A stretch of 64,000 bases of DNA from Candidatus Chryseobacterium colombiense (GCA_029203185.1 CP119310.1:1116001-1180000), one strand, 5' to 3'; counted from the first letter of the stretch, positions 8,017 to 17,040 are shown. The notes: generated by a model not told the origin, from the letters alone. Translations and numbers: made by a program.

Positions 8017-8943
8017 TTAAAATCTGTAAATCACTTCTTTTTGGAAACCGTCAAGCATTTTTTCAGCTTTTTCATAGTCTTGAGTAAAGCCTAAAATATA
8101 TCCTCCGCCACCACTTCCGCAAAGCTTCAGATAGTAAGCATTAGAGTCTAAGCCCTTTTTCCAGATATTAAAAATACTTTCAGGAATCATCGGACGAAAA
8201 TGTTCATAAGCCCAATGAGAAAGTTTTTTAAGGTTTCTAAAGAAAGGATTCATATCTTTTTTAAGGAAAGACTCTATACAGGCATTATTATAGCGAATAA
8301 ACTCTTCTTTCAGCGTTTTACGGAAACCTTCTGTCTTCATTTTTTCAAAGAAAATCTGAATCATAGGTCCTGTTTCGCCTGTAATTCCTGAATCTATAAG
8401 GAAGATAGCCCCTTTCCCGACCTGACCGTCCGGAATAGCGACTTTATCTAAGTTTTCTTTATTTTCGATAAGAATCGGAAGATTCATATAGCAAATCAAC
8501 GGATCCATTCCTGAGCTTTTCCCATGAAAATAGCTTTCCATTTCTCCAAAAACTGCTTTCAGGTTTTTTAAATTTTCTTTGGAAATGGTTTCCGGATTAA
8601 ACTTTTTAACAGAATATTTTTCAAAAATAGCGGCAACCAAAGCTCCTGAACTTCCTACTCCGTATCCTTGCGGAATATTGGAATCAAAGAAAAGCCCGTT
8701 GGAAATATCTGTTTTAAAATGTTCAATATCAAGTTTAAAGTCTTCAGGAAGGCTTAAATCAGCCAAATAATCTGAATATTTCTGCAGATGATAATTTGAT
8801 TTTTTTTCAAACTCTGACGAAAGGTCAGAATATTTTAAAGTTCCTTTATAAAAACTGTAAGGTACTACCAAACCTTGGGAATCTTCAATCATTCCGTATT
8901 CACCAAACAAAATTATTTTTGCGTAGAATAATGGGTTTGTCAT
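8017..8943 (-). CDS. Mevalonate kinase (GHMP family)
   Basis: A 308-residue cytosolic kinase that phosphorylates mevalonate in the mevalonate route to isopentenyl diphosphate. GHMP-kinase landmarks: N-terminal AKIILFGEYG (8-17), the phosphate loop PQGYGVGSSGALVA (91-104), GKSSGMDPL with probable catalytic D147, and the third motif KLCGSGGGGYILGF near the C-terminus. Flavobacteriia use the mevalonate pathway instead of the MEP pathway, so one copy is expected. It is upstream of, and likely co-transcribed with, the UbiA-type gene. Another GHMP kinase such as phosphomevalonate kinase is possible, but the GEYG and GSSG context favours mevalonate kinase. Confidence 0.82.
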   Translation of the reverse strand: MTNPLFYAKIILFGEYGMIEDSQGLVVPYSFYKGTLKYSDLSSEFEKKSNYHLQKYSDYLADLSLPEDFKLDIEHFKTDISNGLFFDSNIPQGYGVGSSGALVAAIFEKYSVKKFNPETISKENLKNLKAVFGEMESYFHGKSSGMDPLICYMNLPILIENKENLDKVAIPDGQVGKGAIFLIDSGITGETGPMIQIFFEKMKTEGFRKTLKEEFIRYNNACIESFLKKDMNPFFRNLKKLSHWAYEHFRPMIPESIFNIWKKGLDSNAYYLKLCGSGGGGYILGFTQDYEKAEKMLDGFQKEVIYRF

Positions 8944-9025
8944 TTCTTGTAAAGCAATTTTAAAACTTTATACAAAGTTACTATAATTCTGCTGAATATT
9001 AACAAATTTTAAGCCATACTGTTTA

Positions 9026-10504
9026 TTAGATCTTAGATTTTAAAAATCTTATAAGTAGAGCTCCTGCTGCAAAAAACGCCGACATTGTTATGAATGCGTA
9101 CTGCATATTATGAAACTTCTGAATAAACACACTGAAAATAAGCATTCCGCAAATGATTGCAATTTTTTCAAGCACATCATAAAAACTGAAATAGGTCGTG
9201 TTTTCCATAGAATTTTCCGGCAAAAGTTTAGAATATGTAGATCTCGACATTGCCTGAAGACCACCCATAACCAAACCAATTAAACCTGCCAAACCATAAA
9301 ACTGAAGCTGTAGATTCGGATTTTCCTTGTTTAACGAATACGCTGATAAACAACATATAATCCATATAATAACTGCAATCGTAATTACATTTTTGTTCCC
9401 TATTTTCTTAGATAATTTTGAGAAAAGGAAGGCACCAAAGATTGCAATAATCTGAATGACCAAGATTGTAATAATCAATTTATATTTATCTGCTTCTTTC
9501 GGGAAAATTACCGTACTTCCGAAAGGCACTGCCATCAAGAAAATAGTCTGCATTCCTACACTGTAAAAGAAAAAACTAGACAGGAAGAATTTTAAACCTC
9601 TATCTGAGAAAAGTTTGCTCCCAACACTAAATAATTCTCTAAAACTCTCTTTGGCAATATCTTTATAAAAACTTAGATTATCTTTTAGCACTTCAAAAAA
9701 TCCTCCTTGTTCTTCGTGTTTTTTAAATATGTTCTTATAATTTAGAAGCACTAAATCTTTAGGAAGTTTTTCTTTCACGTCCCCAAACTGAGGCAAATGT
9801 TTAAAGGTGTATTGTGAGAAACCAAACCACCAAGCTCCTGTTAATAAAAAGCTGACTCTTATGTATATTTTAGCTTGTTCAGGGCCTTTAGCAACCATTT
9901 GGATCAATACCAAACAGATAATCAATAAAACAACAGAGCCAATATACCCGTAAATATATCCTTTGGCAGAAAGTGCATCTTGTTTTTCCGGAGTTGCAAT
10001 ATCGGGTAAAAATGAATTGTAAAACACCAAACTTCCCCAAAAACCAACACTTGCAGTAATGCTAAACAGTAAACCTAGAAATACATTTTCCATACCGGTA
10101 AACATTGCCAATCCCATACAGGAAGTCGCTCCAAGATAACAGAAAAACTGCAGGAAGGATTTTTTATTTCCGATGGTGTCTGCCAAAGAGGAAAGAAACG
10201 GAGATAAAAGCACGACCAAAATAAATGAAATAGCATAAGAAAAGCTCAAAACAGCTTCTGGTTCATACGCTTCTCCAAATATTTTAATCATATTTCTCAC
10301 CGGAATTTCCTGAATTTCTTTTGCCTCAGGAACGTATTCTTTTTTATTATAAGCAGTTGTGAGAATGGTATAATAAATAGGAAATATGGCAGATGTAATT
10401 ACTAAGGAATATACTGAATTCGCCCAGTCATATACAGCCCAGGCTTTCATTATTTTAGGGTTATTCTTTATAATTTGAGGTTGTGGATTCTCAATTTCAG
10501 ACAT
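9026..10504 (-). CDS. MFS transporter, UMF1/Atg22-like
   Basis: A 492-residue protein with about 12 predicted helices. MKAWAVYDWANSVYSLVITS near residue 19, SLADTIGNKKSFL after helix 3 and GGLQAMSRSTYSKLLPE near 410 are typical of the UMF1 (Atg22-like) branch of the major facilitator superfamily. Eukaryotic Atg22 exports amino acids from the vacuole; the substrate of bacterial members is not established, so only a general solute exporter role can be given. A long hydrophilic loop sits between helices 6 and 7 (about 240-290), as usual in the superfamily. It is a single gene bounded upstream by the thiolase terminator region. Confidence 0.82.
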   Translation of the reverse strand: MSEIENPQPQIIKNNPKIMKAWAVYDWANSVYSLVITSAIFPIYYTILTTAYNKKEYVPEAKEIQEIPVRNMIKIFGEAYEPEAVLSFSYAISFILVVLLSPFLSSLADTIGNKKSFLQFFCYLGATSCMGLAMFTGMENVFLGLLFSITASVGFWGSLVFYNSFLPDIATPEKQDALSAKGYIYGYIGSVVLLIICLVLIQMVAKGPEQAKIYIRVSFLLTGAWWFGFSQYTFKHLPQFGDVKEKLPKDLVLLNYKNIFKKHEEQGGFFEVLKDNLSFYKDIAKESFRELFSVGSKLFSDRGLKFFLSSFFFYSVGMQTIFLMAVPFGSTVIFPKEADKYKLIITILVIQIIAIFGAFLFSKLSKKIGNKNVITIAVIIWIICCLSAYSLNKENPNLQLQFYGLAGLIGLVMGGLQAMSRSTYSKLLPENSMENTTYFSFYDVLEKIAIICGMLIFSVFIQKFHNMQYAFITMSAFFAAGALLIRFLKSKI

Positions 10505-10640
10505 TTCAAAAAAGTATTAGTAGCACAAAAATAACAAAACCTCTGAATATTCGGGGGTTTTTATTTTTTTTCAGTGAAATTTTATTATTGGGTTAAAATT
10601 AAGTCACTTTTGAGATGATAATTAAACCGTATATAAAGAC

Positions 10641-10675
10641 AAAAATCCGAAAGCATACTTAACTTTCGGATTTTT
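10641..10675. terminator. Terminator of the thiolase gene
   Basis: AAAAATCCGAAAG (10641-10653) pairs with CTTTCGGATTTTT (10663-10675), a 13-base perfect stem 20 bases past the thiolase stop. Confidence 0.85.
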
Positions 10676-10695
10676 ATCTACGATTAAAATAAATA

Positions 10696-11874
10696 TTACA
10701 TATTCTCAATAACAATCGCTGAAGCTCCACCGCCACCATTACAGATCGCTGCAGCACCATATTTAGCGTTGTTTTGTTTTAAAACGTTGATCAAAGTAAC
10801 AATAATTCTTGAACCTGAGCTTCCAAGTGGATGACCAAGAGCAACTGCTCCTCCGTTTACATTTACTTTAGAGGCGTCTAATCCTAAAATTTTATTATTT
10901 GCCAAACCTACTACAGAGAATGCTTCATTAAATTCGAAGAAATCTATATCTGTAAGCTCTAATCCTGCTTTTTTAAGAGCAATCGGTAATGCTTTTGAAG
11001 GTGCAGTCGTAAAATCTTCCGGAGCCTGAGCTGCATCCGCGTAAGAAATAATTCTTGCCAAAGGTTTAAGACCTAATTCTACCATTTTCTCTTTAGAAAC
11101 AAGGATCAAAGCAGAAGCTCCATCATTAAGAGTGGATGCGTTTGCTGCTGTTACCGTACCTTCTTCTTTTTTGAAAACTGTTGGAAGCGTCGGAATTCTG
11201 TCAAAACTTACCGCTTTATATTCTTCGTCTTCAGCAAAAATAATAGGTTCTCCTTTTCTTTGAGGAATTGAAACAGAAACGACTTCTTCAGCAAATTTCC
11301 CTTCGCTCCAAGCTTTTGCCGATCTTTTATAAGATTCAATAGCAAAATTATCCTGTTCTTCTCTTGTAATGTGATAATCGGCTGCACATTTCTCTGCACA
11401 AACTCCCATATGAACTTTGTTGTAAACGTCTGTAAGCCCGTCAAGAACCATCCCGTCCAACATTTTAACATCTCCTAATTTTGTAGCATTTCTTGCATTA
11501 TAGTAGTGAGGAACTGAAGACATATTTTCCATACCTCCCGCTACGATGATGTCTGCATCTCCCGCTTTAATTGCCTGTGCAGCCATAGAAACGGCTTTCA
11601 TTCCTGAAGCACAAACTTTATTTACTGTAGTAGAAGGTGTTTCAATAGAAAGTCCGGCACCTAATGCCACCTGACGAGCCGGAGCCTGTCCTTCACCTGC
11701 CTGTAATACATTTCCCATATAGATTTCCTGAACCAGTTTTGGATCAAGACCAATTTTATCTAATGCTCCTTTTACAGCAACAGATCCTAATTTCGTAGCC
11801 GGAACTGTTGATAAGCTTCCCATAAAACTTCCCATAGGAGTTCTTACTGCGGAAACAATGAATACTTCTTTCAT
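10696..11874 (-). CDS. Acetyl-CoA C-acetyltransferase (thiolase)
   Basis: A 392-residue soluble thiolase. The three catalytic residues are present at expected places: nucleophile C88 in NKVCASGMKAV, H348 in GHPLGSSG and C378 in ICNGGGGAS. NEAFSVV near residue 316 completes the active site. It either condenses two acetyl-CoA (first step of the mevalonate pathway or ketone metabolism) or cleaves acetoacetyl-/3-ketoacyl-CoA in beta-oxidation. Length and sequence favour the short-chain biosynthetic type. It lies in the same window as mevalonate kinase and EtfAB, which fits either use. Single gene with its own terminator. Start ATG at 11872-11874 gives the standard MKEVFIVSAVRTPMG N-terminus. Confidence 0.93.
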   Translation of the reverse strand: MKEVFIVSAVRTPMGSFMGSLSTVPATKLGSVAVKGALDKIGLDPKLVQEIYMGNVLQAGEGQAPARQVALGAGLSIETPSTTVNKVCASGMKAVSMAAQAIKAGDADIIVAGGMENMSSVPHYYNARNATKLGDVKMLDGMVLDGLTDVYNKVHMGVCAEKCAADYHITREEQDNFAIESYKRSAKAWSEGKFAEEVVSVSIPQRKGEPIIFAEDEEYKAVSFDRIPTLPTVFKKEEGTVTAANASTLNDGASALILVSKEKMVELGLKPLARIISYADAAQAPEDFTTAPSKALPIALKKAGLELTDIDFFEFNEAFSVVGLANNKILGLDASKVNVNGGAVALGHPLGSSGSRIIVTLINVLKQNNAKYGAAAICNGGGGASAIVIENM

Positions 11875-11926
11875 GTCTATACTTTTATTTTTATTTAATT
11901 TTTGAACCTTTCGGTTATCTCTATAT

Positions 11927-12319
11927 TTAATTTAATTTCTTTGTATTATCCTTTACTACAATCATCAGAAAAGCTCCTAAAAATTCTACCATCCAGCCCC
12001 ACTTTAATTTAACTACGCCCGCCAATGTTTCTTGCCAAGATTTAAAGGGTAAAAAGCTAAAATATTCCTTAGACTGAAACTTAATGGCAAATAGGGTAAA
12101 ACAGAATAGCAGCAATAATAGAATTCCGAAGATTTTTCCTATTTTAATGGTATTATTCACAATACCAAAAATGGCACAAGCCGATAAAATCCAGCAAGTA
12201 ATGGCCAAATAATGATTAAGATCCCAATAATTCCAATTTCCAACCACAGGAACATGAACTAATGGCAAAAAACTGCCTATAATCACTAAAATTAACCCGA
12301 CTAATTGAATATTTTTCAT
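11927..12319 (-). CDS. Small membrane protein of unknown function
   Basis: A 130-residue protein with about four hydrophobic segments: residues 4-22, 35-55, 60-85 and 110-122. No catalytic motif is recognised. The reading frame could start at a GTG at 12355, but that segment overlaps the T-tract of the terminator at 12347-12373, so the ATG at 12317-12319 is chosen. It lies 52 bases upstream of the thiolase gene on the same strand and could be co-transcribed with it. The fold might be a small sensor or channel-like membrane protein, but nothing in the sequence decides this. Confidence 0.65.
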   Translation of the reverse strand: MKNIQLVGLILVIIGSFLPLVHVPVVGNWNYWDLNHYLAITCWILSACAIFGIVNNTIKIGKIFGILLLLLFCFTLFAIKFQSKEYFSFLPFKSWQETLAGVVKLKWGWMVEFLGAFLMIVVKDNTKKLN

Positions 12320-12346
12320 ATTTCTTAAAGTGCCAAAATACAAAAA

Positions 12347-12373
12347 AAAACACACTTAAAATCAGTGTGTTTT
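12347..12373 (-). terminator. Terminator of the outer-membrane protein gene
   Basis: AAAACACAC (12347-12355) pairs with GTGTGTTTT (12365-12373). Read leftward it is followed by a nine-T run. It ends the sigma/anti-sigma/OMP unit and lies just before the small membrane protein gene. Confidence 0.85.
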
Positions 12374-12468
12374 AAAAACGTGTTATTTATAGACAATCAA
12401 TTATTAATACTAAAGTTTTTAAAATAAATTTAATTAATTCACAACAAAATACATTAAATTTTGTTAAC

Positions 12469-13551
12469 TTAAAAATTAATATATAGTAATTCTAATCCAA
12501 TTTGTATCCCATATTTATTATTTATTTTAGCATTTTCATTAAAAATCGGAGTAAAATCTTTCTTTATAAATACATTTAGAGCACCATATCCTAAAGATAG
12601 CTTTCCGCCAAATAAAAAGTTGTTCACAGAACCATTAATGTTTTCCCTGTAATTCACTTTATGGTCTTCAAAATTCTTATAGATGATCTGGCTTTGAGAC
12701 AGAAATCTTACTCCTCCATAAATTCCTGCTGAAATTCTAAAGTTTCCTTTGGAATTGTCCAACATTTTTTCACTGTTTTCAGTCGTATATTTAGGATTGA
12801 GAACAAAAACAAAATCAATAGGAACTGTAATGTAATTATTGCCTATTCTTGAATTTCTTAAATATCCTGTGGTAAAATCATCCAACGATATTTGGCGGTC
12901 CTGCTGAACAATAACTTTAGAGTCTGCCAATTTATAGGTATCACTTCTTACACCTAAACCAATGCGGTAAAAAACAGGTGAAGTAAGCTTTCCAAACTGT
13001 CTTGTAGTACGATATTCAATAACAAAAGAATTAGATCTTCCAAACATAACTTCTGACGAACTGTTTCCCAAGGCCAGAGAACCGGCAGATTTTGTAAGAT
13101 TGGTAAACCCAAAAGAAACATTGAAATCTTCTCCTTTCAACAATTCTTTTTTAGTTTTTTTATTATCTCTAAAACTCAGAATCGCATTATTTTGTGTGTA
13201 GCCTATTCTGTCGAAAACTTTTCCCTTCCCCATCACAGAACTTTTCACAAGTTCTTTGGTAGCTTCTTCCAGAGCAACTTTTTGCCCATCTACTTTATCA
13301 TTAATGATCTGTTCATATTTCTTTGCCACTTCTGTACGCTGTTTCTGTTTTTCTTCTGCAGAAAGTTTATTCTCCTTAAAAGTTTTATCCAATGTATCCA
13401 GTTCGTTATTCATTTTCGCCTTTTCCGAGACGATAATACTATCAATTTTTTTTGAATAATTGCGCATTTGAATATCTGTATAAGGTGTTTCCTGAGATTT
13501 GGCATAAGAAAATGCCAGTGCAGCCGAGAGTAAAGCAACTTTTGTTTTCAT
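12469..13551 (-). CDS. Exported protein with coiled coil and probable outer-membrane barrel
   Basis: A 360-residue protein starting MKTKVALLSAALAFSYAKSQ, a signal peptide. Residues 25-110 are highly charged (KKIDSIIVSEKAKMNNELD, KQKQRTEVAKKYEQI) and predicted to form a coiled coil. From about residue 120 the pattern changes to alternating polar/aromatic strands with glycines (GFTNLTKSAGSLALG, YRIGLGVRSD, ISAGIYGGVRFLS) and ends GIQIGLELLYINF, the aromatic C-terminal strand typical of an outer-membrane beta-barrel. It is the last gene of a leftward cluster with an ECF sigma factor and an anti-sigma-like protein, so it is a plausible regulated target. Function unknown; homologues would be found in related genera. 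Confidence 0.6.
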   Translation of the reverse strand: MKTKVALLSAALAFSYAKSQETPYTDIQMRNYSKKIDSIIVSEKAKMNNELDTLDKTFKENKLSAEEKQKQRTEVAKKYEQIINDKVDGQKVALEEATKELVKSSVMGKGKVFDRIGYTQNNAILSFRDNKKTKKELLKGEDFNVSFGFTNLTKSAGSLALGNSSSEVMFGRSNSFVIEYRTTRQFGKLTSPVFYRIGLGVRSDTYKLADSKVIVQQDRQISLDDFTTGYLRNSRIGNNYITVPIDFVFVLNPKYTTENSEKMLDNSKGNFRISAGIYGGVRFLSQSQIIYKNFEDHKVNYRENINGSVNNFLFGGKLSLGYGALNVFIKKDFTPIFNENAKINNKYGIQIGLELLYINF

Positions 13552-13587
13552 GATATTTTTTAATTTTTAGACACTATTTTACTTCCG

Positions 13588-13603
13588 TCCGGATTTGTCC
13601 GGA
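13588..13603 (-). other. Small hairpin between the anti-sigma-like and OMP genes
   Basis: TCCGGA (13588-13593) and TCCGGA (13598-13603) are self-complementary and four bases apart, giving a six-pair GC-rich stem in the 88-base gap. There is no T run, so it is not an ordinary terminator; it could be an RNA-processing or stability element. Confidence 0.35.
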
Positions 13604-13639
13604 ACGTTTATACTTAACAATATAATTTTTCTGATTATT

Positions 13640-14320
13640 TTATTTATTTTTCAGGGAATCGGAAATCACCGTAAATCCAAGAATTTTTAGAGAGCTCGGG
13701 CCTTTGATTTTTATTTTGCTCATATCAATTACCCCAAATTTTCTTTGATCGTTATAATTCTCTTCTCTTGTCTTATCAAGTTCTCTTCCGATAAGCAAAT
13801 CTTCTGCGCTGATGTAGGATACTTTTTTCCGATCGGCTACAAGAGGTTTTCCAGAATTGCTTTCTGGTTTTTCGACAATTGCGGGAACTTCTGCCACGAT
13901 ATTTTCTTTTACCTTTAAACTTTGAAGTTGCTCAGTTTCGGATATATTTTCAGAGTGAAAATTGGATTGAGTATGACTTCTTTTTATTTCAGAAGAAATT
14001 GGTTTTTGTATTTGATTGTCATTTAAAACCAATCTTTTGTCCTGTTTTTCCAGTGGTTTAAGGATATTTTCTGACGTATTCTGAGCAATCTTTGCTTCAT
14101 TGATTTGAGAAGGATGTTCTGAATTAAAATAAAACAAACTTCCCAACGAAATCACAAGAGCAATAGCAGCCGCATATTTCCACCACTGTAAAGATGGTTT
14201 TAATGCAATTTGAGGCTTTTTATCTAACTTTCCTTCCAATCTATCCCAAAGATCAGAAGAAGGCTTTATTTCAAGCTCTTCGTAGTCAGATTTTAATTTA
14301 TCTAGCATATTGTTTTTCAT
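13640..14320 (-). CDS. Anti-sigma-like single-pass membrane protein
   Basis: A 226-residue protein. Residues 1-45 are acidic and soluble with SSDLWDRLEGKLDKKP, a pattern seen at the N-terminus of Bacteroidota anti-sigma-like proteins. One membrane segment follows (WWKYAAAIALVISLGSLFYF, about 46-65), then a long polar periplasmic part rich in K, E, N and S with no recognised fold. The gene overlaps the upstream ECF sigma factor by 23 bases, which strongly suggests co-translation and a partner relationship: it would hold the sigma factor at the inner membrane until a signal arrives. Anti-sigma function is inferred from context and topology; no zinc-binding ASD motif is visible. Confidence 0.65.
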   Translation of the reverse strand: MKNNMLDKLKSDYEELEIKPSSDLWDRLEGKLDKKPQIALKPSLQWWKYAAAIALVISLGSLFYFNSEHPSQINEAKIAQNTSENILKPLEKQDKRLVLNDNQIQKPISSEIKRSHTQSNFHSENISETEQLQSLKVKENIVAEVPAIVEKPESNSGKPLVADRKKVSYISAEDLLIGRELDKTREENYNDQRKFGVIDMSKIKIKGPSSLKILGFTVISDSLKNK

Positions 14321-14873
14321 CTTTCTTTTGTTTTAAAAAATCTGCAATCCATTTTTTAGATTTACTCAACTGGCTTTTGCTTGTACCTTCAGAAATATTG
14401 AGAATTTCTGCAATTTCATGATGTTTTTTCTCTTCAAATACATATAAATTGAAAATCAGTCTATATCCATCCGGCATTTTAGAAAAAATCTCATCCATAT
14501 TAATTTCTTCTGTTTCTTCCCAGTCATCTTCAATATTCTCGATTTCATTTATTTCAACATCTGTGTAAAGGATGTTCTTGTTTTTCCTGATAAAGTTTAT
14601 CGAATTATTAACTACAATTTTCCTCAGCCAGAACTGAAAGGTTTTCCATTCTCTACATTCATCAATTTTTGAAAAGCAGGTAAAAAAAGAATGCATTAAA
14701 ATATCTTCTGCATCATGAAGATTATTGACATAAGAATTTGAAATAGCCAGCATTTTTGCCGAGAACATTTCGTAAAGCGCTTTCTGCCCTCTCCGATCCT
14801 GTTTTTGTGCCAGTTTAAAATTCTCTTCTAATAAATTCCTCATGTATCTGTTTCTATCTATAAGACAATGCAT
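14298..14873 (-). CDS. ECF-type RNA polymerase sigma factor
   Basis: A protein of up to 191 residues with both conserved regions of extracytoplasmic-function sigma factors: region 2 around SNSYVNNLHDAEDILMHSFF (residues 45-70), contacting core polymerase and the -10 element, and region 4 near the C-terminus with MPDGYRLIFNLYVFEEKKHHEIAEIL then ISEGTSKSQLSKSKKWI, the -35 binding helix-turn-helix. The 3' end overlaps the anti-sigma-like gene by 23 bases. Two ATG starts are possible, 14873 and 14843; the second begins MRNLLEENFKLAQ and looks more like a family N-terminus. It likely drives this cluster's own promoter and other envelope genes. Confidence 0.9.
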   Translation of the reverse strand: MHCLIDRNRYMRNLLEENFKLAQKQDRRGQKALYEMFSAKMLAISNSYVNNLHDAEDILMHSFFTCFSKIDECREWKTFQFWLRKIVVNNSINFIRKNKNILYTDVEINEIENIEDDWEETEEINMDEIFSKMPDGYRLIFNLYVFEEKKHHEIAEILNISEGTSKSQLSKSKKWIADFLKQKKDEKQYAR

Positions 14874-14902
14874 TGTTTAAATGGTTGCCCATAAAAACAA
14901 AA

Positions 14903-14931
14903 AAATTGCACTTTTTTTGAAAGTGCAATTT
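14903..14931 (-). terminator. Terminator of the nucleoside permease gene
   Basis: AAATTGCACTTT (14903-14914) pairs perfectly with AAAGTGCAATTT (14920-14931); read leftward a T-rich run follows. It separates the permease operon from the sigma factor gene. Confidence 0.85.
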
Positions 14932-14958
14932 AATATATTAATTATCAACGAAATAAAA

Positions 14959-16341
14959 TTAGTGATTTACATTCGCTACATCTTTTGGATCGTGCTTGTG
15001 TTTGAACAAAAATGCAAAAAGTAAGGCAAGAACCAACGCATATGCCGCAAAGGCCAACCAAATATTTGGCCAGTCTCTTAACATAACAGCGGATGATAAA
15101 GTACCATCTGAATTTACTGCAGAATTAAATGTATTTTTAAGAATATCTAAAAAATTCTGATTATTAGGTGTTGTATCCAGATAAGACGATAATGTTGTCG
15201 CGTCCGTAAATTTATGGGTGAAAAATTTATCAATTGCCCAACCCGCAATATTACTTCCGAAAAAAGCTCCAAAACCGTTAGTCATCATCATGAATAATCC
15301 TTGAGCAGAAGAACGTATCTTTTTATCTGTAGTCGTTTCCACGAAAAGCGACCCTGAAATATTAAAGAAGTCGAAAGCCATACCGTAAACGATACATGAT
15401 AATATAATCAATGAAACTCCATATCCATCGGGAGTTCCATAAGCAAAGAATCCGAATCTCAATACCCAGGCAAACATCGAAATCAACATTACTTTTTTAA
15501 TTCCGTATCGTTTTAAAAAGAAAGGTATAGCCAAAATAAACAAGGTTTCAGAAACCTGAGAAATTGACATGACAATCGTTGATCTTTGAACTACAAATGA
15601 ATCTGCATATTTAGGAAAATGAGAAAATTCGCTAAGAAAAACATCACCATAAGCATTGGTAAGCTGTAATGCAGCTCCTAAAAGCATCGAAAATCCAAAG
15701 AACAACGCCATCTTATAGTTCCCGAATAATTTGAAGGCATTAAGTCCTAATTGTTCAAATAAAGGTGCGCTTTTATCGATTAGTTTCTGTGGTGGACATT
15801 TCGGCAAGGTTAAAGCATAAATTCCTAAAATAATAGCTGCAGCACCTCCAATGTAAAACTGACCTTCTGTAGCTTTATTTCCTGTAAGATTGGTAACCCA
15901 CATTGCTACAATGAAACCGATTGTTCCCCAAACACGAATCGGAGGAAAATCTTTAACAACATCCAAATTACTATTCTTTAGAACAGTATACGAGATTGAG
16001 TTTGCAAGCGCAATGGTCGGCATATAAAAACACATTGCTACAAGCATTACATAATAAAAAGAATCAGGGTTTTCTGTATGAGGTAAAAAGAAAAGAACCA
16101 CACCATACAAAATTTGTAAAGCCGAAAAAATTCTCTCTGCGTTTACCCAACGATCGGCAATAATTCCGGTAATAGTCGGCATAAAAATGGAAGCAATCCC
16201 CATGGTTCCGAAAACAGCACCAAACTGTGCTCCGTCCCAATGCTTTGTGCCAAACCAGAAGTTAGCCATCGTAATCAGCCACGCTCCCCAAACGAAGAAC
16301 TGTAAAAAGCTGAGGATGGTCAGACGTAATTTTAAATTCAT
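14959..16341 (-). CDS. Nucleoside:H+ symporter (NHS family MFS permease)
   Basis: A 460-residue membrane protein with about 12 helices. The N-terminus MNLKLRLTILSFLQFFVWGAW, the loop GIIADRWVNAERIF near residue 60-75 and SISYTVLKNS near 115 match the NupG/XapB nucleoside:H+ symporter family, which brings nucleosides across the inner membrane. The region around FFNISGSLFVETTTDKKIRS (about 322-345) is a conserved cytoplasmic loop. It starts 21 bases after the bifunctional nuclease gene ends, so both are probably one transcript. Importing nucleosides fits a lifestyle of nucleic-acid and protein degradation. Confidence 0.87.
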   Translation of the reverse strand: MNLKLRLTILSFLQFFVWGAWLITMANFWFGTKHWDGAQFGAVFGTMGIASIFMPTITGIIADRWVNAERIFSALQILYGVVLFFLPHTENPDSFYYVMLVAMCFYMPTIALANSISYTVLKNSNLDVVKDFPPIRVWGTIGFIVAMWVTNLTGNKATEGQFYIGGAAAIILGIYALTLPKCPPQKLIDKSAPLFEQLGLNAFKLFGNYKMALFFGFSMLLGAALQLTNAYGDVFLSEFSHFPKYADSFVVQRSTIVMSISQVSETLFILAIPFFLKRYGIKKVMLISMFAWVLRFGFFAYGTPDGYGVSLIILSCIVYGMAFDFFNISGSLFVETTTDKKIRSSAQGLFMMMTNGFGAFFGSNIAGWAIDKFFTHKFTDATTLSSYLDTTPNNQNFLDILKNTFNSAVNSDGTLSSAVMLRDWPNIWLAFAAYALVLALLFAFLFKHKHDPKDVANVNH

Positions 16342-16362
16342 AAGTCAGTATAAAATATCTCT

Positions 16363-16962
16363 TTAATCAATTTTCTTTTTTCTCCTCTTGATTTCTTCCT
16401 GAATCTCTAAGGCTGTATCATAATCTTCTTCTTTTACTGCTTCTTCAAGCAATTTTTGAAGCTCTTCCATGGAAACAGATTTTAAATTATCTTCCGTAGA
16501 AACTGTTTCGGAAAACGATTGCTCTTCTTTAGCCACTTCTTCCAGTTCGAGAAGAATTCCGGCTTCATTCAAAACCTGCTGGGTAGTAAAAATAGGGGCA
16601 TCAAAACGTACTGCCATTGCGACCGCATCAGAAGTTCTTGCATCCAGGATCAATTCTTCTTCTGTAGCTTTATTTTTAAAGTTAATATTAGAGAAGAAAA
16701 CTCCATCTACAATCTGATAAATGATCACAGAAATCAGTTCATAATTAGCAGAAACAATAAATTTGGTGAATAAATCATGTGTAAGAGGACGGGGCGGATG
16801 AATATCTTTCTCCAGACCAAGAGAAATGGATTGTGCCTCGAAATTTCCTATAACAACAGGTAATTTTATATGTGTTTCTTCATGTTCCAATAATAATGCG
16901 TACGCTCCTGATTGTGTCTGGCTGTACGATATTCCGCGAATAATTAGCTGTTTATAATCCAT
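16363..16962 (-). CDS. Bifunctional nuclease family protein (DUF151) with C-terminal UVR-like motif
   Basis: A 199-residue soluble protein. Residues 1-135 match the bifunctional nuclease/DUF151 fold: LLLEHEETHIKLPVVIGNFEA, the RPLTHDLFTKF segment, and the conserved DARTSDAVAMAVRFDAPIF near 105-125. The last 40 residues contain MEELQKLLEEAVKEEDYDTA and end in basic RRKKK, the UvrB/UvrC-type motif that pairs helices with a partner. Family members have been reported to cleave DNA and RNA, but the physiological role is not settled. It is the first gene of a probable two-gene operon with the nucleoside permease. Confidence 0.88.
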   Translation of the reverse strand: MDYKQLIIRGISYSQTQSGAYALLLEHEETHIKLPVVIGNFEAQSISLGLEKDIHPPRPLTHDLFTKFIVSANYELISVIIYQIVDGVFFSNINFKNKATEEELILDARTSDAVAMAVRFDAPIFTTQQVLNEAGILLELEEVAKEEQSFSETVSTEDNLKSVSMEELQKLLEEAVKEEDYDTALEIQEEIKRRKKKID

Positions 16963-17017
16963 AACTACAAATATAGATTAATTTTTCATAGTTGTTTTCA
17001 CTTTTTTAGACAAAAAT

Positions 17018-17040
17018 AAAAGCTCGGAAGCCGAGCTTTT
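17018..17040. terminator. Terminator after etfBA
   Basis: AAAAGCTCGG (17018-17027) pairs with CCGAGCTTTT (17031-17040) with a three-base loop. It lies about 80 bases past the etfA stop and before the bifunctional nuclease gene. Confidence 0.8.
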
